Below are positions 36,770 to 45,355 of a stretch of 64,000 bases of DNA, piece by piece. Source of the DNA: Pandoraea norimbergensis (GTDB lineage: Bacteria > Pseudomonadota > Gammaproteobacteria > Burkholderiales > Burkholderiaceae); the NCBI RefSeq assembly GCF_001465545.3, contig NZ_CP013480.3:372001-436000 (forward strand). Direction: 5' to 3'. Below the pieces are notes generated by a model, which made no database searches, had not been told where the DNA came from, and worked only from the letters and a program-made list of their open reading frames with translations. Made by a program: the position numbers and the translations under genes. Positions within the stretch are counted from its first letter, which is position 1. Each line of letters starts with the position of its first letter.

Positions 36770-36942
36770 GCCAACCTCCGTCGATCCGTTGCCGATTCTA
36801 GAGGCGGTTATGCAGGCAAAACGGCAATAGGTCGATATATCGGAAAGTCCTGATGGGCTATGGCATTCCAGCCCATGAAACGGGGCAAAAGTGTCACGCA
36901 TTGTGAGTGCCCTCGCTTCCTGATAGCATGGCGACAGCTTCA

Positions 36943-37009
36943 ACGGAGATGGCATACCTCCGGCGTTCGTTTCGCAAACCGCCCCGCCACGGGGCTGATG
37001 ATGCCTGCA
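36943..37009 (+). ncRNA. Fluoride riboswitch (crcB motif)
   Basis: The leader contains the hallmark elements of the crcB aptamer in order: GGAGATGG with GCATACCTCC closing P1 (from 36945), the AACCGCC pseudoknot strand at about 36978-36984, and GGCTGATGATGCCTGC at about 36993-37008. It lies about 150 bases before a CLC-type fluoride exporter gene, exactly where this riboswitch is known to work. Fluoride binding would turn on expression of the exporter. Confidence 0.88.
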
Positions 37010-37161
37010 AGATCCTGGTGTGCCGGGAGGTTGCGGGCTATGCGTGCGGACGGTCTTCGCGTCTCATTCCTCCGTGTTTCTTCCCAGCTTCCCCCGGTAA
37101 TGTCCAGGCGATTCGTCGATGGCATCGGCCCGTCCGATGCGTTGCCCTGTGTGCGCACACC

Positions 37162-38499
37162 ATGAAGATGTTTGACCATTCCCCTTTGCGCGAGCTGGCC
37201 GATGTGCTGCCGCGCGCCGCACGCGCGAGTGCTTTGGCCGCGCTTGTCGGCGTGATGGCCGGTAGCGCCAGCGCGCTGCTGCTCGTCGCACTCGAGATCG
37301 TGACCGACACGCGTGTCCTGCATCCGTGGCTGCTCTGGTTGCTGCCCATCGCGGGCTTCGCCGTGGGCTGGCTGTACCTGCGGCTCGGCGCGAGCGTGGA
37401 GGCCGGCAACAACCTGCTGATCGACGAGATTCACGACCCTCGCCGTGTCGTACCACTGCGTATGGCGCCGCTGGTGCTGGCCGGTACCGTCATCACTCAT
37501 CTGTTCGGCGGCTCGGCGGGCCGTGAAGGCACGGCGGTGCAGATGGGCGGCGCGTTGGCCGATCAACTCACGCACGTCTTCCGGCTCTCCGGCGAGCAAC
37601 GGCGCGTGTTGTTGATGTCGGGGATCGCGGCGGGCTTTGCCTCGGTGTTCGGTACACCGCTTGCCGGGGCCGTATTCGGGCTGGAAGTGCTTGCGATTGG
37701 CCGCTTGCGCTACGACGCCCTGTTGCCGTGCCTCGTTGCCGCGCTCGTCGGTGACGCAGTGACGCGCGCCTGGGGCGTGCATCACACGGCGTATGCCATC
37801 GCGCCGCAACTGTTCAGCGCGTCGATGTCATTGGCCGGGGCCATGAGCGCGGCTGTCGCGGGTGTGGCCTGCGGTCTCGTCGGGATGGGCTTCGCGCAGG
37901 CAACGCACGCCATGTCGGCGTTCATGAAACGACGCATCACCTACGCACCGCTGCGTCCGGTCGTGGGTGGGGTGTTGGTCGCCGTCGCGGCGACCACACT
38001 CGGCACGCCGCAGTATCTCGGCCTCGGCATTCCGACCATCGTCGATGCTTTTCACACGACGCTGCCGTGGTACGACTTCCTCGGCAAATCGCTATTTACC
38101 GTGGTGACGCTGGGCTCGGGCTTCAAGGGCGGCGAAGTCACACCGCTGTTCTACATCGGTGCGACGCTGGGCAATGCGCTCTCCCATGTGCTCACGCTGC
38201 CCGCCGCCGTGCTTGCTGGTGTTGGCTTCGTGGCGGTGTTCGCCGGGGCAGCGAATACGCCGATTGCGTCGACGCTGATGGCCATCGAGATCTTCGGCCC
38301 GCAAATCGGCGGGTATGCCGCCATCGCCTGCGTGCTGGCGTACCTCTGCTCGGGACACACGGGCATCTACAAATCGCAGCGCCTCGGACACGGCAAGCAC
38401 GGTGTTGTGCCCGAAGGGGCGCGTCTGGCCGATCTGCCAGCATGGCGTGAGGCGCAGCGTTTGCGCTCGCAGATCAACGACGATTCATCGCCAAGGTGA
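37162..38499 (+). CDS. eriC: CLC-F type fluoride/proton antiporter (EriC-F)
   Basis: A 445-residue membrane protein of the CLC chloride-channel superfamily, with about ten hydrophobic segments. The usual GSGIP chloride signature is replaced by GNNLLIDEIH at 82-91, and GREGTAVQM at 120-128 carries the Met characteristic of the fluoride-selective branch. It exports fluoride in exchange for protons and protects enzymes such as enolase. The fluoride riboswitch upstream confirms the role. The start at 37162 is the first ATG giving an ordinary N-terminus; another Met codon lies two codons on. Its 3' end overlaps the opposing DUF72 gene by 15 bases. Confidence 0.9.
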   Translation: MKMFDHSPLRELADVLPRAARASALAALVGVMAGSASALLLVALEIVTDTRVLHPWLLWLLPIAGFAVGWLYLRLGASVEAGNNLLIDEIHDPRRVVPLRMAPLVLAGTVITHLFGGSAGREGTAVQMGGALADQLTHVFRLSGEQRRVLLMSGIAAGFASVFGTPLAGAVFGLEVLAIGRLRYDALLPCLVAALVGDAVTRAWGVHHTAYAIAPQLFSASMSLAGAMSAAVAGVACGLVGMGFAQATHAMSAFMKRRITYAPLRPVVGGVLVAVAATTLGTPQYLGLGIPTIVDAFHTTLPWYDFLGKSLFTVVTLGSGFKGGEVTPLFYIGATLGNALSHVLTLPAAVLAGVGFVAVFAGAANTPIASTLMAIEIFGPQIGGYAAIACVLAYLCSGHTGIYKSQRLGHGKHGVVPEGARLADLPAWREAQRLRSQINDDSSPR

Positions 38500-39498
38500 C
38501 GTGCCGTCCGGATTGAGAGCATCCCATTCGTCGTCGGCATCGGTGGTGTACAGCGTGATATCGCCGCGTGCCAGCCCCGCAATCGTGCGTTGGAACGCCG
38601 CTGCGTTGCGCATGCCCTGATCTTCGTGATTGGTGTTGAAGAGCACGTGCGTGTCGTCGGCCTTCGCGGCAATACGCGCCACGCGTGCCGAAATGTTGGT
38701 CAATTCGCTCGCGCTGTACTCGTAGACGAATCGGCCCGATGACGCGGAGAGGCCGCGCCGGTTCCAAGCCGCCGCATTGCGGCCGTGCAGACGCACGACG
38801 CAAAGGTCGTCGCGAGTCGTCGCCCAGACGGCAGGCACGGTGTTTTCGAATTCGGTGGGGCTGTCGACGATGGTGTGAGCGGCACCCGTCTCGCGCAGCA
38901 TCGCCAGCGTGGCGGCTTCGCGCGAGGGCGTGTCGAACCAGCTGCGATGCCGAAACTCGATCGCGTGGCGCTCGCCGTCGAGCCGTCTGGCGGTGTCGAA
39001 GACGAGTGCGCGCCCAGCGCGGTCGTTTTTCACGCGCGGCGAGAACTGAAAATGGATGGCGGTCAGTTGTCCGCTCTGGCGCAGCGGCTCGATGGCTTCC
39101 AGATACCGTCGCCAAAGCTCATCCCGTAGCTCGGCGGGGAGGTTGGCTGAGACGTCGGCGTCGACGTTAGCATCGACAGAACCCAACGGCCGGTCGTGAG
39201 GCGAACCCAGCGCAGCCGCAATATCCGCGGGCAGGGCACTGACGGGGGTCGAGTGCCCGGTGAACGCGCGGAAGGCCTTGATGTGAAAGCGAAACGATGG
39301 CGGCGTGCGTTGCGTCCAGCGCCACGCCATGCCCGCGTCAGGCAGGTGGTAGTAGCTGCTGTCGACTTCCACCAGATCGAAACGCGACGCGTAGTGGCGC
39401 AGCCGCGCTTCGGGCGTGGCGACGCCCGGCGGGTAAAAGCGCCCGCAGGCAATGAGTGTCCGGTCGGTCCAGGACGATGTGCCGACACGCAATGTCAT
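38485..39498 (-). CDS. DUF72 domain protein (YecE-like)
   Basis: A 337-residue cytoplasmic protein of the YecE/DUF72 family, a TIM-barrel-like fold of unknown biochemical role. Typical segments are RVGTSSWTD at the N-terminus, FDLVEVDSSYY, RFHIKAFRAFTG, and a C-terminal VLFNTNHEDQGMRNAAAF with the family's conserved Asn-rich ending. The start at 39498 gives the canonical N-terminus. Tail-to-tail overlap with the CLC-F gene. Length is somewhat greater than the E. coli protein. Confidence 0.88.
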   Translation of the reverse strand: MTLRVGTSSWTDRTLIACGRFYPPGVATPEARLRHYASRFDLVEVDSSYYHLPDAGMAWRWTQRTPPSFRFHIKAFRAFTGHSTPVSALPADIAAALGSPHDRPLGSVDANVDADVSANLPAELRDELWRRYLEAIEPLRQSGQLTAIHFQFSPRVKNDRAGRALVFDTARRLDGERHAIEFRHRSWFDTPSREAATLAMLRETGAAHTIVDSPTEFENTVPAVWATTRDDLCVVRLHGRNAAAWNRRGLSASSGRFVYEYSASELTNISARVARIAAKADDTHVLFNTNHEDQGMRNAAAFQRTIAGLARGDITLYTTDADDEWDALNPDGTSPWR

Positions 39499-39622
39499 GA
39501 CTCGAAACCCTGTGACTCGATGAGCGTCGATGCGATCGTTATAATGTATAAATATACAGTAGTCGGTGCGACCGTCGCGCCCACTCACTGACTCGCCGAC
39601 CCTCCAGCCACCCTTGTCTTGC

Positions 39623-41719
39623 ATGTCAGATAAGTCGATTTCAGCGCCGATTCCAACCGCCCGCGACCCGTGGGCCGAACTCAACGACCGCCAGCGCGAA
39701 GCCGTCGACTACGGCGTGGGCGACGACGGCGCGCCCGGCGGGCCGTTGCTGGTCATCGCAGGCGCCGGCTCGGGCAAGACCAGCACGCTTGCGCATCGCG
39801 TGGCCAACCTGATCGCGCGGGGCGCCGACCCCAATCGCCTCCTGTTGCTGACGTTCTCCCGGCGCGCTGCCGGGGAGATGGAGCGCCGCGCCGGCGCCGT
39901 GCTGCAAAAGGTGCTCGGGCTGGCGTCATCGCAACCGCCATCGCTGCCGTGGGCGGGCACGTTCCACGCCGTCGGCGCACGGTTGTTGCGCGACTTCGCA
40001 ACGCGCATCGGGCTTTCGGAAGCCTTCACCATTCACGACCGCAGCGACGCGGAGGACCTGCTCGGCCTGTCGCGGCACGAACTGGGCTTCTCGGCCACGC
40101 AGTCCCGCTTTCCGCTGAAAGGCACCTGCCTGTCGATTTACTCGCGAGCCGTGAATAGTCAGGCGCCGCTCGCTGAGGTGCTGGCGAAACACTTCCCGTG
40201 GTGCGCGCAGTGGGAAGCGCAATTGAAGACGTTGTTCGGCGCTTACGTCGATGCCAAGCAGTCGCAGCACGTGCTCGACTACGACGACCTGCTGCTGTAC
40301 TGGGCCGAGATGATGACCGCCCCCGAACTGGCGCGCGAGCTTGGGGCGCGCTTCGATCATGTGCTGGTCGACGAGTATCAGGACACTAACCGGCTTCAGG
40401 CGCAGATTCTGCTCGCGATAAAGCCGGACGGACGCGGTCTTACGGTTGTCGGTGACGATGCCCAATCGATCTATGCGTTTCGTGCCGCCACCATTCGCAA
40501 CATCCTCGACTTCCCGGGCCAGTTTGTCGAGCCGGCGCATGTGATCACGCTAGAGCGCAACTACCGTTCGACACAGCCCATTCTCGATGCATCGAATGCG
40601 GTGATCGCCGAATCGACTGAGCGTTACGCCAAAGCGCTCTGGACGGATCGTCAGTCGACGCAGTTGCCGCAGTTGGTCAACGTCAGCGATGAGTCCGGTC
40701 AGGCGCGTTGGGTCGCCGATCAGGTGCTCGAACAACGCGAGACCGGCACGAAGTTGAAACAGCAGGCTGTGCTTTTTCGCACGGGCAGTCACAGTGCCGC
40801 GCTCGAACTCGAACTCACGCGGCGCAACATTCCGTTCGTGAAGTTCGGTGGCTTGAAGTTTCTAGAAGCGGCGCACGTCAAGGACATGCTCTCGATTTTG
40901 CGTTGGGCGCATAACCCGGCGAGCCGTCTGTCGGGCTTTCGTGTGGCGCAGCTCATTCCCGGCATCGGGCCCGTGAGTGCCACGCGCCTGCTCGATGCGA
41001 TGGCGCAGTCCGCGACGCCCGCGCAGGTGCTTGCCGATTTCAAACCGCCGTCGGCCGCTGCGCATGATTGGCGCGGGTTTGTGGAAGTGTTCAGAACGCT
41101 CAATGACACGCGCCTTGCGTGGCCCGCCGATGTCGATCTTGCGTTGCGCTGGTACGCACCGCTGCTCACCCAGCGCTTCGACGATGCAGCCGTGCGTCAG
41201 GCCGATCTCGAACAGCTCGCACGCATTGCCGGGACCTACGGCTCGCGCGAACAGTTTTTGACCGAACTGACGCTCGATCCGCCCGATGCGACGAGTGCGC
41301 AATCTGGCCCGCCACTGCTCGATGAGGACTATCTGATTCTCTCGACGATTCACAGCGCGAAGGGGCAGGAGTGGAACTCGGTCTACGTGCTTAACGTGGT
41401 CGATGGTTGTATCCCGTCCGACATGAGTACTGGCGACGACGAGGACATCGAGGAAGAACGCCGTTTGCTGTATGTGGCCATGACGCGCGCGAAGACGTCG
41501 CTGCAACTCGTTGTGCCGCAGCGCTTCTACGTGCACCAGCAAACCGGTCTGGGCGACCGTCACGTGTACGGCACGCGCAGCCGCTTCGTGTCGGACAAGA
41601 TGCTGCCGCTGTTCGAAATGCTGCCCAAACCGCGCGAAGGTGAGGGGCCCGCCGGTCCGGTGGGGGATGTGACGGTGCATATCGACGTAGCACGGAGGCT
41701 TCGCAATGCCTGGTCCTGA
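39623..41719 (+). CDS. ATP-dependent DNA helicase, UvrD/Rep superfamily 1
   Basis: A 698-residue superfamily 1A helicase. Motif Q/I is LNDRQREAVDYG with Walker A GAGSGKTS at 47-54; motif II is VDEYQDTN; motif III is VGDDAQSIYAFRAA; motif IV is LERNYRST; and motif V/VI are IHSAKGQEW and LLYVAMTRAK. It unwinds DNA in repair or replication restart. It is shorter than UvrD and likely lacks the flexible C-terminal part. The start at 39623 is preferred (MSDKS). It overlaps the next gene by 14 bases. Confidence 0.93.
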   Translation: MSDKSISAPIPTARDPWAELNDRQREAVDYGVGDDGAPGGPLLVIAGAGSGKTSTLAHRVANLIARGADPNRLLLLTFSRRAAGEMERRAGAVLQKVLGLASSQPPSLPWAGTFHAVGARLLRDFATRIGLSEAFTIHDRSDAEDLLGLSRHELGFSATQSRFPLKGTCLSIYSRAVNSQAPLAEVLAKHFPWCAQWEAQLKTLFGAYVDAKQSQHVLDYDDLLLYWAEMMTAPELARELGARFDHVLVDEYQDTNRLQAQILLAIKPDGRGLTVVGDDAQSIYAFRAATIRNILDFPGQFVEPAHVITLERNYRSTQPILDASNAVIAESTERYAKALWTDRQSTQLPQLVNVSDESGQARWVADQVLEQRETGTKLKQQAVLFRTGSHSAALELELTRRNIPFVKFGGLKFLEAAHVKDMLSILRWAHNPASRLSGFRVAQLIPGIGPVSATRLLDAMAQSATPAQVLADFKPPSAAAHDWRGFVEVFRTLNDTRLAWPADVDLALRWYAPLLTQRFDDAAVRQADLEQLARIAGTYGSREQFLTELTLDPPDATSAQSGPPLLDEDYLILSTIHSAKGQEWNSVYVLNVVDGCIPSDMSTGDDEDIEEERRLLYVAMTRAKTSLQLVVPQRFYVHQQTGLGDRHVYGTRSRFVSDKMLPLFEMLPKPREGEGPAGPVGDVTVHIDVARRLRNAWS

Positions 41720-42182
41720 AGTGACGCTGCGTACTGCGAGTGCGGCGGATATCGACGCGGTGACAGCGCTGCTGATGCAAACCTATCTCACCACGTGGGC
41801 GCCGGAACTGCGCCCGGAGGCCGCTGCGGCGCACGCATCGGGTGAACGCACTCGCGCTTATGTCGAGACGCATTGGCCGGAATTCACGGTCGCTACCGTT
41901 GATGGGGCGGTGGCTGGGATGGTGCACGTGGTGGGCGATTTCATCGACGCCCTGCACGTCTCGCCAGCGCGGCAGCGATTGGGTGTCGGGGCAACGCTGC
42001 TCGCCCACGCCGAAGCGCAGATGCGTGCAAGCGCTCAGACACTGGCGCGGCTGGAAACCGATACGTTCAACACGCAGAGCCGCGCGTTTTACGGCAAGCA
42101 CGGTTATGCCGAGGTCGCGACGTATCCCGACGAGGAATGGGATAGCGGTTTCACCACGGTGCTGCTGACGAAAGCGCTCTGA
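41706..42182 (+). CDS. GNAT-family N-acetyltransferase
   Basis: A 158-residue acetyltransferase. Acetyl-CoA binding is shown by LHVSPARQRLGVGATLL (R/Q-x-x-G-x-G/A motif), and strands RLETDTFNTQSRAFYGKHGY complete the GNAT fold. Substrate unknown. The start lies within the end of the helicase gene, suggesting cotranscription. Confidence 0.9.
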   Translation: MPGPEVTLRTASAADIDAVTALLMQTYLTTWAPELRPEAAAAHASGERTRAYVETHWPEFTVATVDGAVAGMVHVVGDFIDALHVSPARQRLGVGATLLAHAEAQMRASAQTLARLETDTFNTQSRAFYGKHGYAEVATYPDEEWDSGFTTVLLTKAL

Positions 42183-42338
42183 GCGCTGCCACCTTCTTTT
42201 TCCTTTCCGCCGACATGCGCGGAAATTTTCGCAAGGTTGCCGTCCTTCGCGCATCAGGTATAGTCGCCGCATCGGCGGCGGGTACCCTGATGCGGGATAC
42301 CTGTTCGCCCCAATAACGTCGCCAGGGGAGAGGAACGG

Positions 42339-43130
42339 ATGCAATGGTTGGTTGACCAAATGACGCTGATGCCGACGGGCTTGCTGCTCGTGTCGTTGGC
42401 GATCGTGACAGCCCTCACGGCAGTGGCCGTGGCTTGGCTGGCGCGCGTCTGGTTGTTCGACCGATTGGCAGACCCCTCCGAAGTGCGTGGCACCGTGGCC
42501 GACGTGGTGCACGGCAGCCTGCTCGCCTTCATCGTCTTCGTGTTGGCTCATGTGCTCACCGACGTGCGCGCCAATCTCGGCCATGCCGACGATCAGGCAC
42601 TGCACGAAGCGTCGGTGGTGCGGCGTCTGGACCGCGAATTGAAGGCCGTTGGAGACACCGATGCGCAAGCCGCACGGGTGTTGCTGCGCACCTATGTGAC
42701 GTCCGCCGTCAATGACGAGTGGAAGACGCTGAGTACCGCCGACCCGGATCTCTCGCCACGCACGGAAGACGCGTTGAGCGCGTTCGTCGGCGCGACGCGC
42801 CGGGTGCTGAAGGAGCATGACGAGAGCGCCAGCTCGATCCGCATTTTGCTCGACCGCCTGGAAGAAGCGCGGCAGGGCCGCTTCGAGAACGCCACAAAGA
42901 CCGTGCCCTCTGTGTTCTGGTGGGTGATTACGTTGTTTCTGGTCGCGGCCATGGCGATGAACGGCCGATATCCGGGATCGTGGAAGAGCAATTTCATCAT
43001 TGCGCTGCACATGGGCGCGATCGGGATGGTGGTCGCACTGATCATCAATCTGGACGAGCCGTTTCGGGGGGTGTCCGGGATCTCGCCGGCACCGCTGGCG
43101 AAATCGGTCGGTATCGTTATTCCCAAGTGA
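42339..43130 (+). CDS. DUF4239 membrane protein (bestrophin-like)
   Basis: A 263-residue inner-membrane protein: an N-terminal anchor (about 15-40), a second helix (SLLAFIVFVLAHVL, about 67-80), a long cytoplasmic helical region, and two C-terminal helices (FWWVITLFLVAAMAM and a following one). This is the layout of DUF4239, distantly related to bestrophin-like proteins; function unknown. GGAG lies just before the start. Confidence 0.82.
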   Translation: MQWLVDQMTLMPTGLLLVSLAIVTALTAVAVAWLARVWLFDRLADPSEVRGTVADVVHGSLLAFIVFVLAHVLTDVRANLGHADDQALHEASVVRRLDRELKAVGDTDAQAARVLLRTYVTSAVNDEWKTLSTADPDLSPRTEDALSAFVGATRRVLKEHDESASSIRILLDRLEEARQGRFENATKTVPSVFWWVITLFLVAAMAMNGRYPGSWKSNFIIALHMGAIGMVVALIINLDEPFRGVSGISPAPLAKSVGIVIPK

Positions 43131-43162
43131 TAGCCGTTTGTAGTTTGCAGGAGTTGAACACG

Positions 43163-43441
43163 ATGTTTCCCAATTCACCGGCACCTTCCGCCGAATCCAC
43201 GCCCGAGATCGAGGCATTCCGCCCGGGCGTCTACCGCCACTACAAAGGCAACTACTATCTCGCGCTCGGTATTGCCCGCGCCGACGAGACCGATGAGCCG
43301 GTGGTGGTCTACACCCGCCTTTATCCGCGCGAAGGCCTGCCGATGAGCACTCGTTTGTTGCGCATCTGGAACGAGCCGGTGACCATGGATGACGCTCCGG
43401 TGGCACGCTTCACGTATGTCGGACACACGTCGCCCGAGTAA
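43163..43441 (+). CDS. DUF1653 domain protein
   Basis: A 92-residue protein containing the small DUF1653 beta-fold (FRPGVYRHYKGNYYLALGIARADETDEPVVVYTRL is its core, split here by position 21-55). Such proteins are widespread and of unknown function. GCAGGAG lies 10 bases before the start. It follows the DUF4239 gene by 32 bases on the same strand. Confidence 0.85.
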   Translation: MFPNSPAPSAESTPEIEAFRPGVYRHYKGNYYLALGIARADETDEPVVVYTRLYPREGLPMSTRLLRIWNEPVTMDDAPVARFTYVGHTSPE

Positions 43442-43517
43442 CCGGCGATTCTCACGCTCTCTACGCTTCTCCGCGCTATCCGGCCCCCCAAGCCTTCTTT
43501 CTGGATGCTTCACGCCC

Positions 43518-43838
43518 ATGAATACCGTAGCTTCGACGTACCGCTCGCCGGCCCAATCGGGTCAGTCGGTGGCTAATCCTCCGCGCAATTCGCTGAATTC
43601 GCCCCTGCCGTCCGTAGATCCGTCATCGGAAGACGCGCGCGCGAAGTCGACGCCCGCACCGCGCAATCTGCGGCGCTGGTGGGCGCTGTTTGCCGTGCTG
43701 CCGTTCGTAACATCGGTGGCGGGATGCGGGCTCGTGGCCGCCCCGTGCCGTGTGGCCTCGGCGGGCCTGAAGATCGTGCCGGGGGTCGGGGGTGTGCTGG
43801 CGGCGCCGACTGATGCGTGTGCCGCAGTCATCGACTAA
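43518..43838 (+). CDS. Small lipoprotein-like protein (DUF6726-like)
   Basis: A 106-residue protein with a hydrophilic lead, then a hydrophobic segment ending in a lipobox-like TSVAGCG and the conserved tail CRVASAGLKIVPGVGGVL. I recall this tail in small Burkholderiales proteins. The lipobox lies about 70 residues from the chosen ATG at 43518, longer than a normal signal peptide, so the true start could be further downstream at a non-ATG codon. Location in the membrane is inferred. Confidence 0.65.
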   Translation: MNTVASTYRSPAQSGQSVANPPRNSLNSPLPSVDPSSEDARAKSTPAPRNLRRWWALFAVLPFVTSVAGCGLVAAPCRVASAGLKIVPGVGGVLAAPTDACAAVID

Positions 43839-43897
43839 GGGCGCCGTCCGGTAACTGGACGGTTGAGGCCAGATACTTGCGCGTTTTCGGGCGCAGA

Positions 43898-43926
43898 AAA
43901 AAAGAAAGCCCGCGAGAGGCGGGCTT
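43898..43926 (-). terminator. Hairpin terminator
   Basis: An 8-bp stem (AAGCCCGC / GCGGGCTT) with an A-run on the left, which forms a T-run when read on the minus strand. It probably ends the lipase gene transcript starting from the right; it may act in both directions. Confidence 0.75.
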
Positions 43927-44127
43927 AATCCATATCAGGAGGAGACATGGAGGAGACGAGTTCAGTATAGGACAACGTGTTGCGACGCACCATATGTAGT
44001 TTTGCGTAAGTGTCCGCATGTTGCGTCCGTGCAACGAGAAATAATTTCAAACAAATCAAAGGCTTATGTCTCTTGTTGCTAACTCGCCTTGCTCCTGTCT
44101 TTCCGGAATTCCGAATCGCCCCTCTAT

Positions 44128-45300
44128 TTATTGTGCGCGTGCACGCTTCTCAGGGGCCATCTGCTTGAGGATGAACGGCACCGAGTCTCTGAGCGACGGA
44201 TTGACCGCCGCGTCGTGATCGAGCCCTTCGTAGACACGCACCACGGTGGTCGTCCCAGCCGCTGCGACGTCGCGCGCGAAAGCCTGCTGCATCATGACCG
44301 GCACGTCGATATCGTCCGAACCCATGCCAATGAACACCGGATGCTTGATGCGCAGCGTCGGGTAACGCAATGAGGGCGTCTGGTTGTGCATGAGCTTCTG
44401 AATCGCCGGTTGCATGCTGTTGCCCCCGTTTAACCCGGCGGCCGTAGAGCGGTCGGTCAATTCACCGATGCACAGCGAGCGCGCCATATCCAGCACCGGT
44501 AGCGCTTGCGGCGAGAAGTAGCGCGAGGCTTGGAGCGACGGGTCTCGATCGGCCGCCGAGAGGAAGATGTACATCGCGTAGGGAATCTTCGGGTCAGGCG
44601 CGCCGGGGTCAGGCTGTCCGGCGAAGATGGCGGCCGCCGAGGTCTGCGCGTTGAAGTAAGGCGTGCCGGTCAGCACCGTTGCGATCACTTTCACGTCGGG
44701 CGCATACAGCGGCTGATACCCGGCAGCGGCGAACGCGGCATGAGCGCCTTGCGACTGGCCGACGATGACCACCCGGTTCTGCAACGGGAACACGCTTCGC
44801 GCGGCCAGCAGGCTATCGAGCACGCTGTACGCTTCGGCGCGCGCGTTCAGATAGTGATGTAGTCCCTGCGAGCCGAGACCGGCGTAATCGGGCGCCACCA
44901 CCGCAAAGCCGAGCGACAGCCACGTGCCGAGATACTGGGTGTCGCGCTGCGTGCGCACGTTGAGCGACGGCGCACAGGGGCTCGCCACGCCGACCGTGCC
45001 GTGCGCCCAGAGGACGACGGGCCAGCCACCAGCAGGCGTCGGACCCTTCGGCAGAAACACGGCGCCGGTGTCCTCGCGGGCTTCGATGCCGCCGACCCCG
45101 TCGATGGAGCTATAGCGAATGCGGAACTGTTCCCCTGCTTCGGGCAGGCCGTGGTCGGCTTCCAGAGGTAGCCGCTCGACGATTGCGCCGTGCGGGATGA
45201 CGGCAGGGGCGGCCTCGGGCGTGACCGCGTGTGCGGCACGTCCGATGACCAGGCTGGCGAACAAGGCGGCGCTCGCGTAACGCCACAGGCGGTTGAACAT
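44128..45300 (-). CDS. Secreted alpha/beta hydrolase (secretory lipase-like)
   Basis: A 390-residue exported hydrolase. A leader of about 25 residues (SLVIGRAAHA) precedes the mature chain. It has the oxyanion segment VVLWAHGTVGVA, the nucleophile elbow VGQSQGAHAAF and the closing His in GLDHDAAV, a layout seen in secretory lipases and related esterases. The start at 45300 has a GAGG ribosome binding site; the longer open frame to 45414 is not supported. It follows the membrane-hydrolase fusion gene on the same strand with 55 bases between. Confidence 0.87.
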   Translation of the reverse strand: MFNRLWRYASAALFASLVIGRAAHAVTPEAAPAVIPHGAIVERLPLEADHGLPEAGEQFRIRYSSIDGVGGIEAREDTGAVFLPKGPTPAGGWPVVLWAHGTVGVASPCAPSLNVRTQRDTQYLGTWLSLGFAVVAPDYAGLGSQGLHHYLNARAEAYSVLDSLLAARSVFPLQNRVVIVGQSQGAHAAFAAAGYQPLYAPDVKVIATVLTGTPYFNAQTSAAAIFAGQPDPGAPDPKIPYAMYIFLSAADRDPSLQASRYFSPQALPVLDMARSLCIGELTDRSTAAGLNGGNSMQPAIQKLMHNQTPSLRYPTLRIKHPVFIGMGSDDIDVPVMMQQAFARDVAAAGTTTVVRVYEGLDHDAAVNPSLRDSVPFILKQMAPEKRARAQ

Positions 45301-45355
45301 GTTGAGCTGTCCTCGTGAGTTGACTGCTGCGAATGGCAACCCTCGCGCGGCGACG

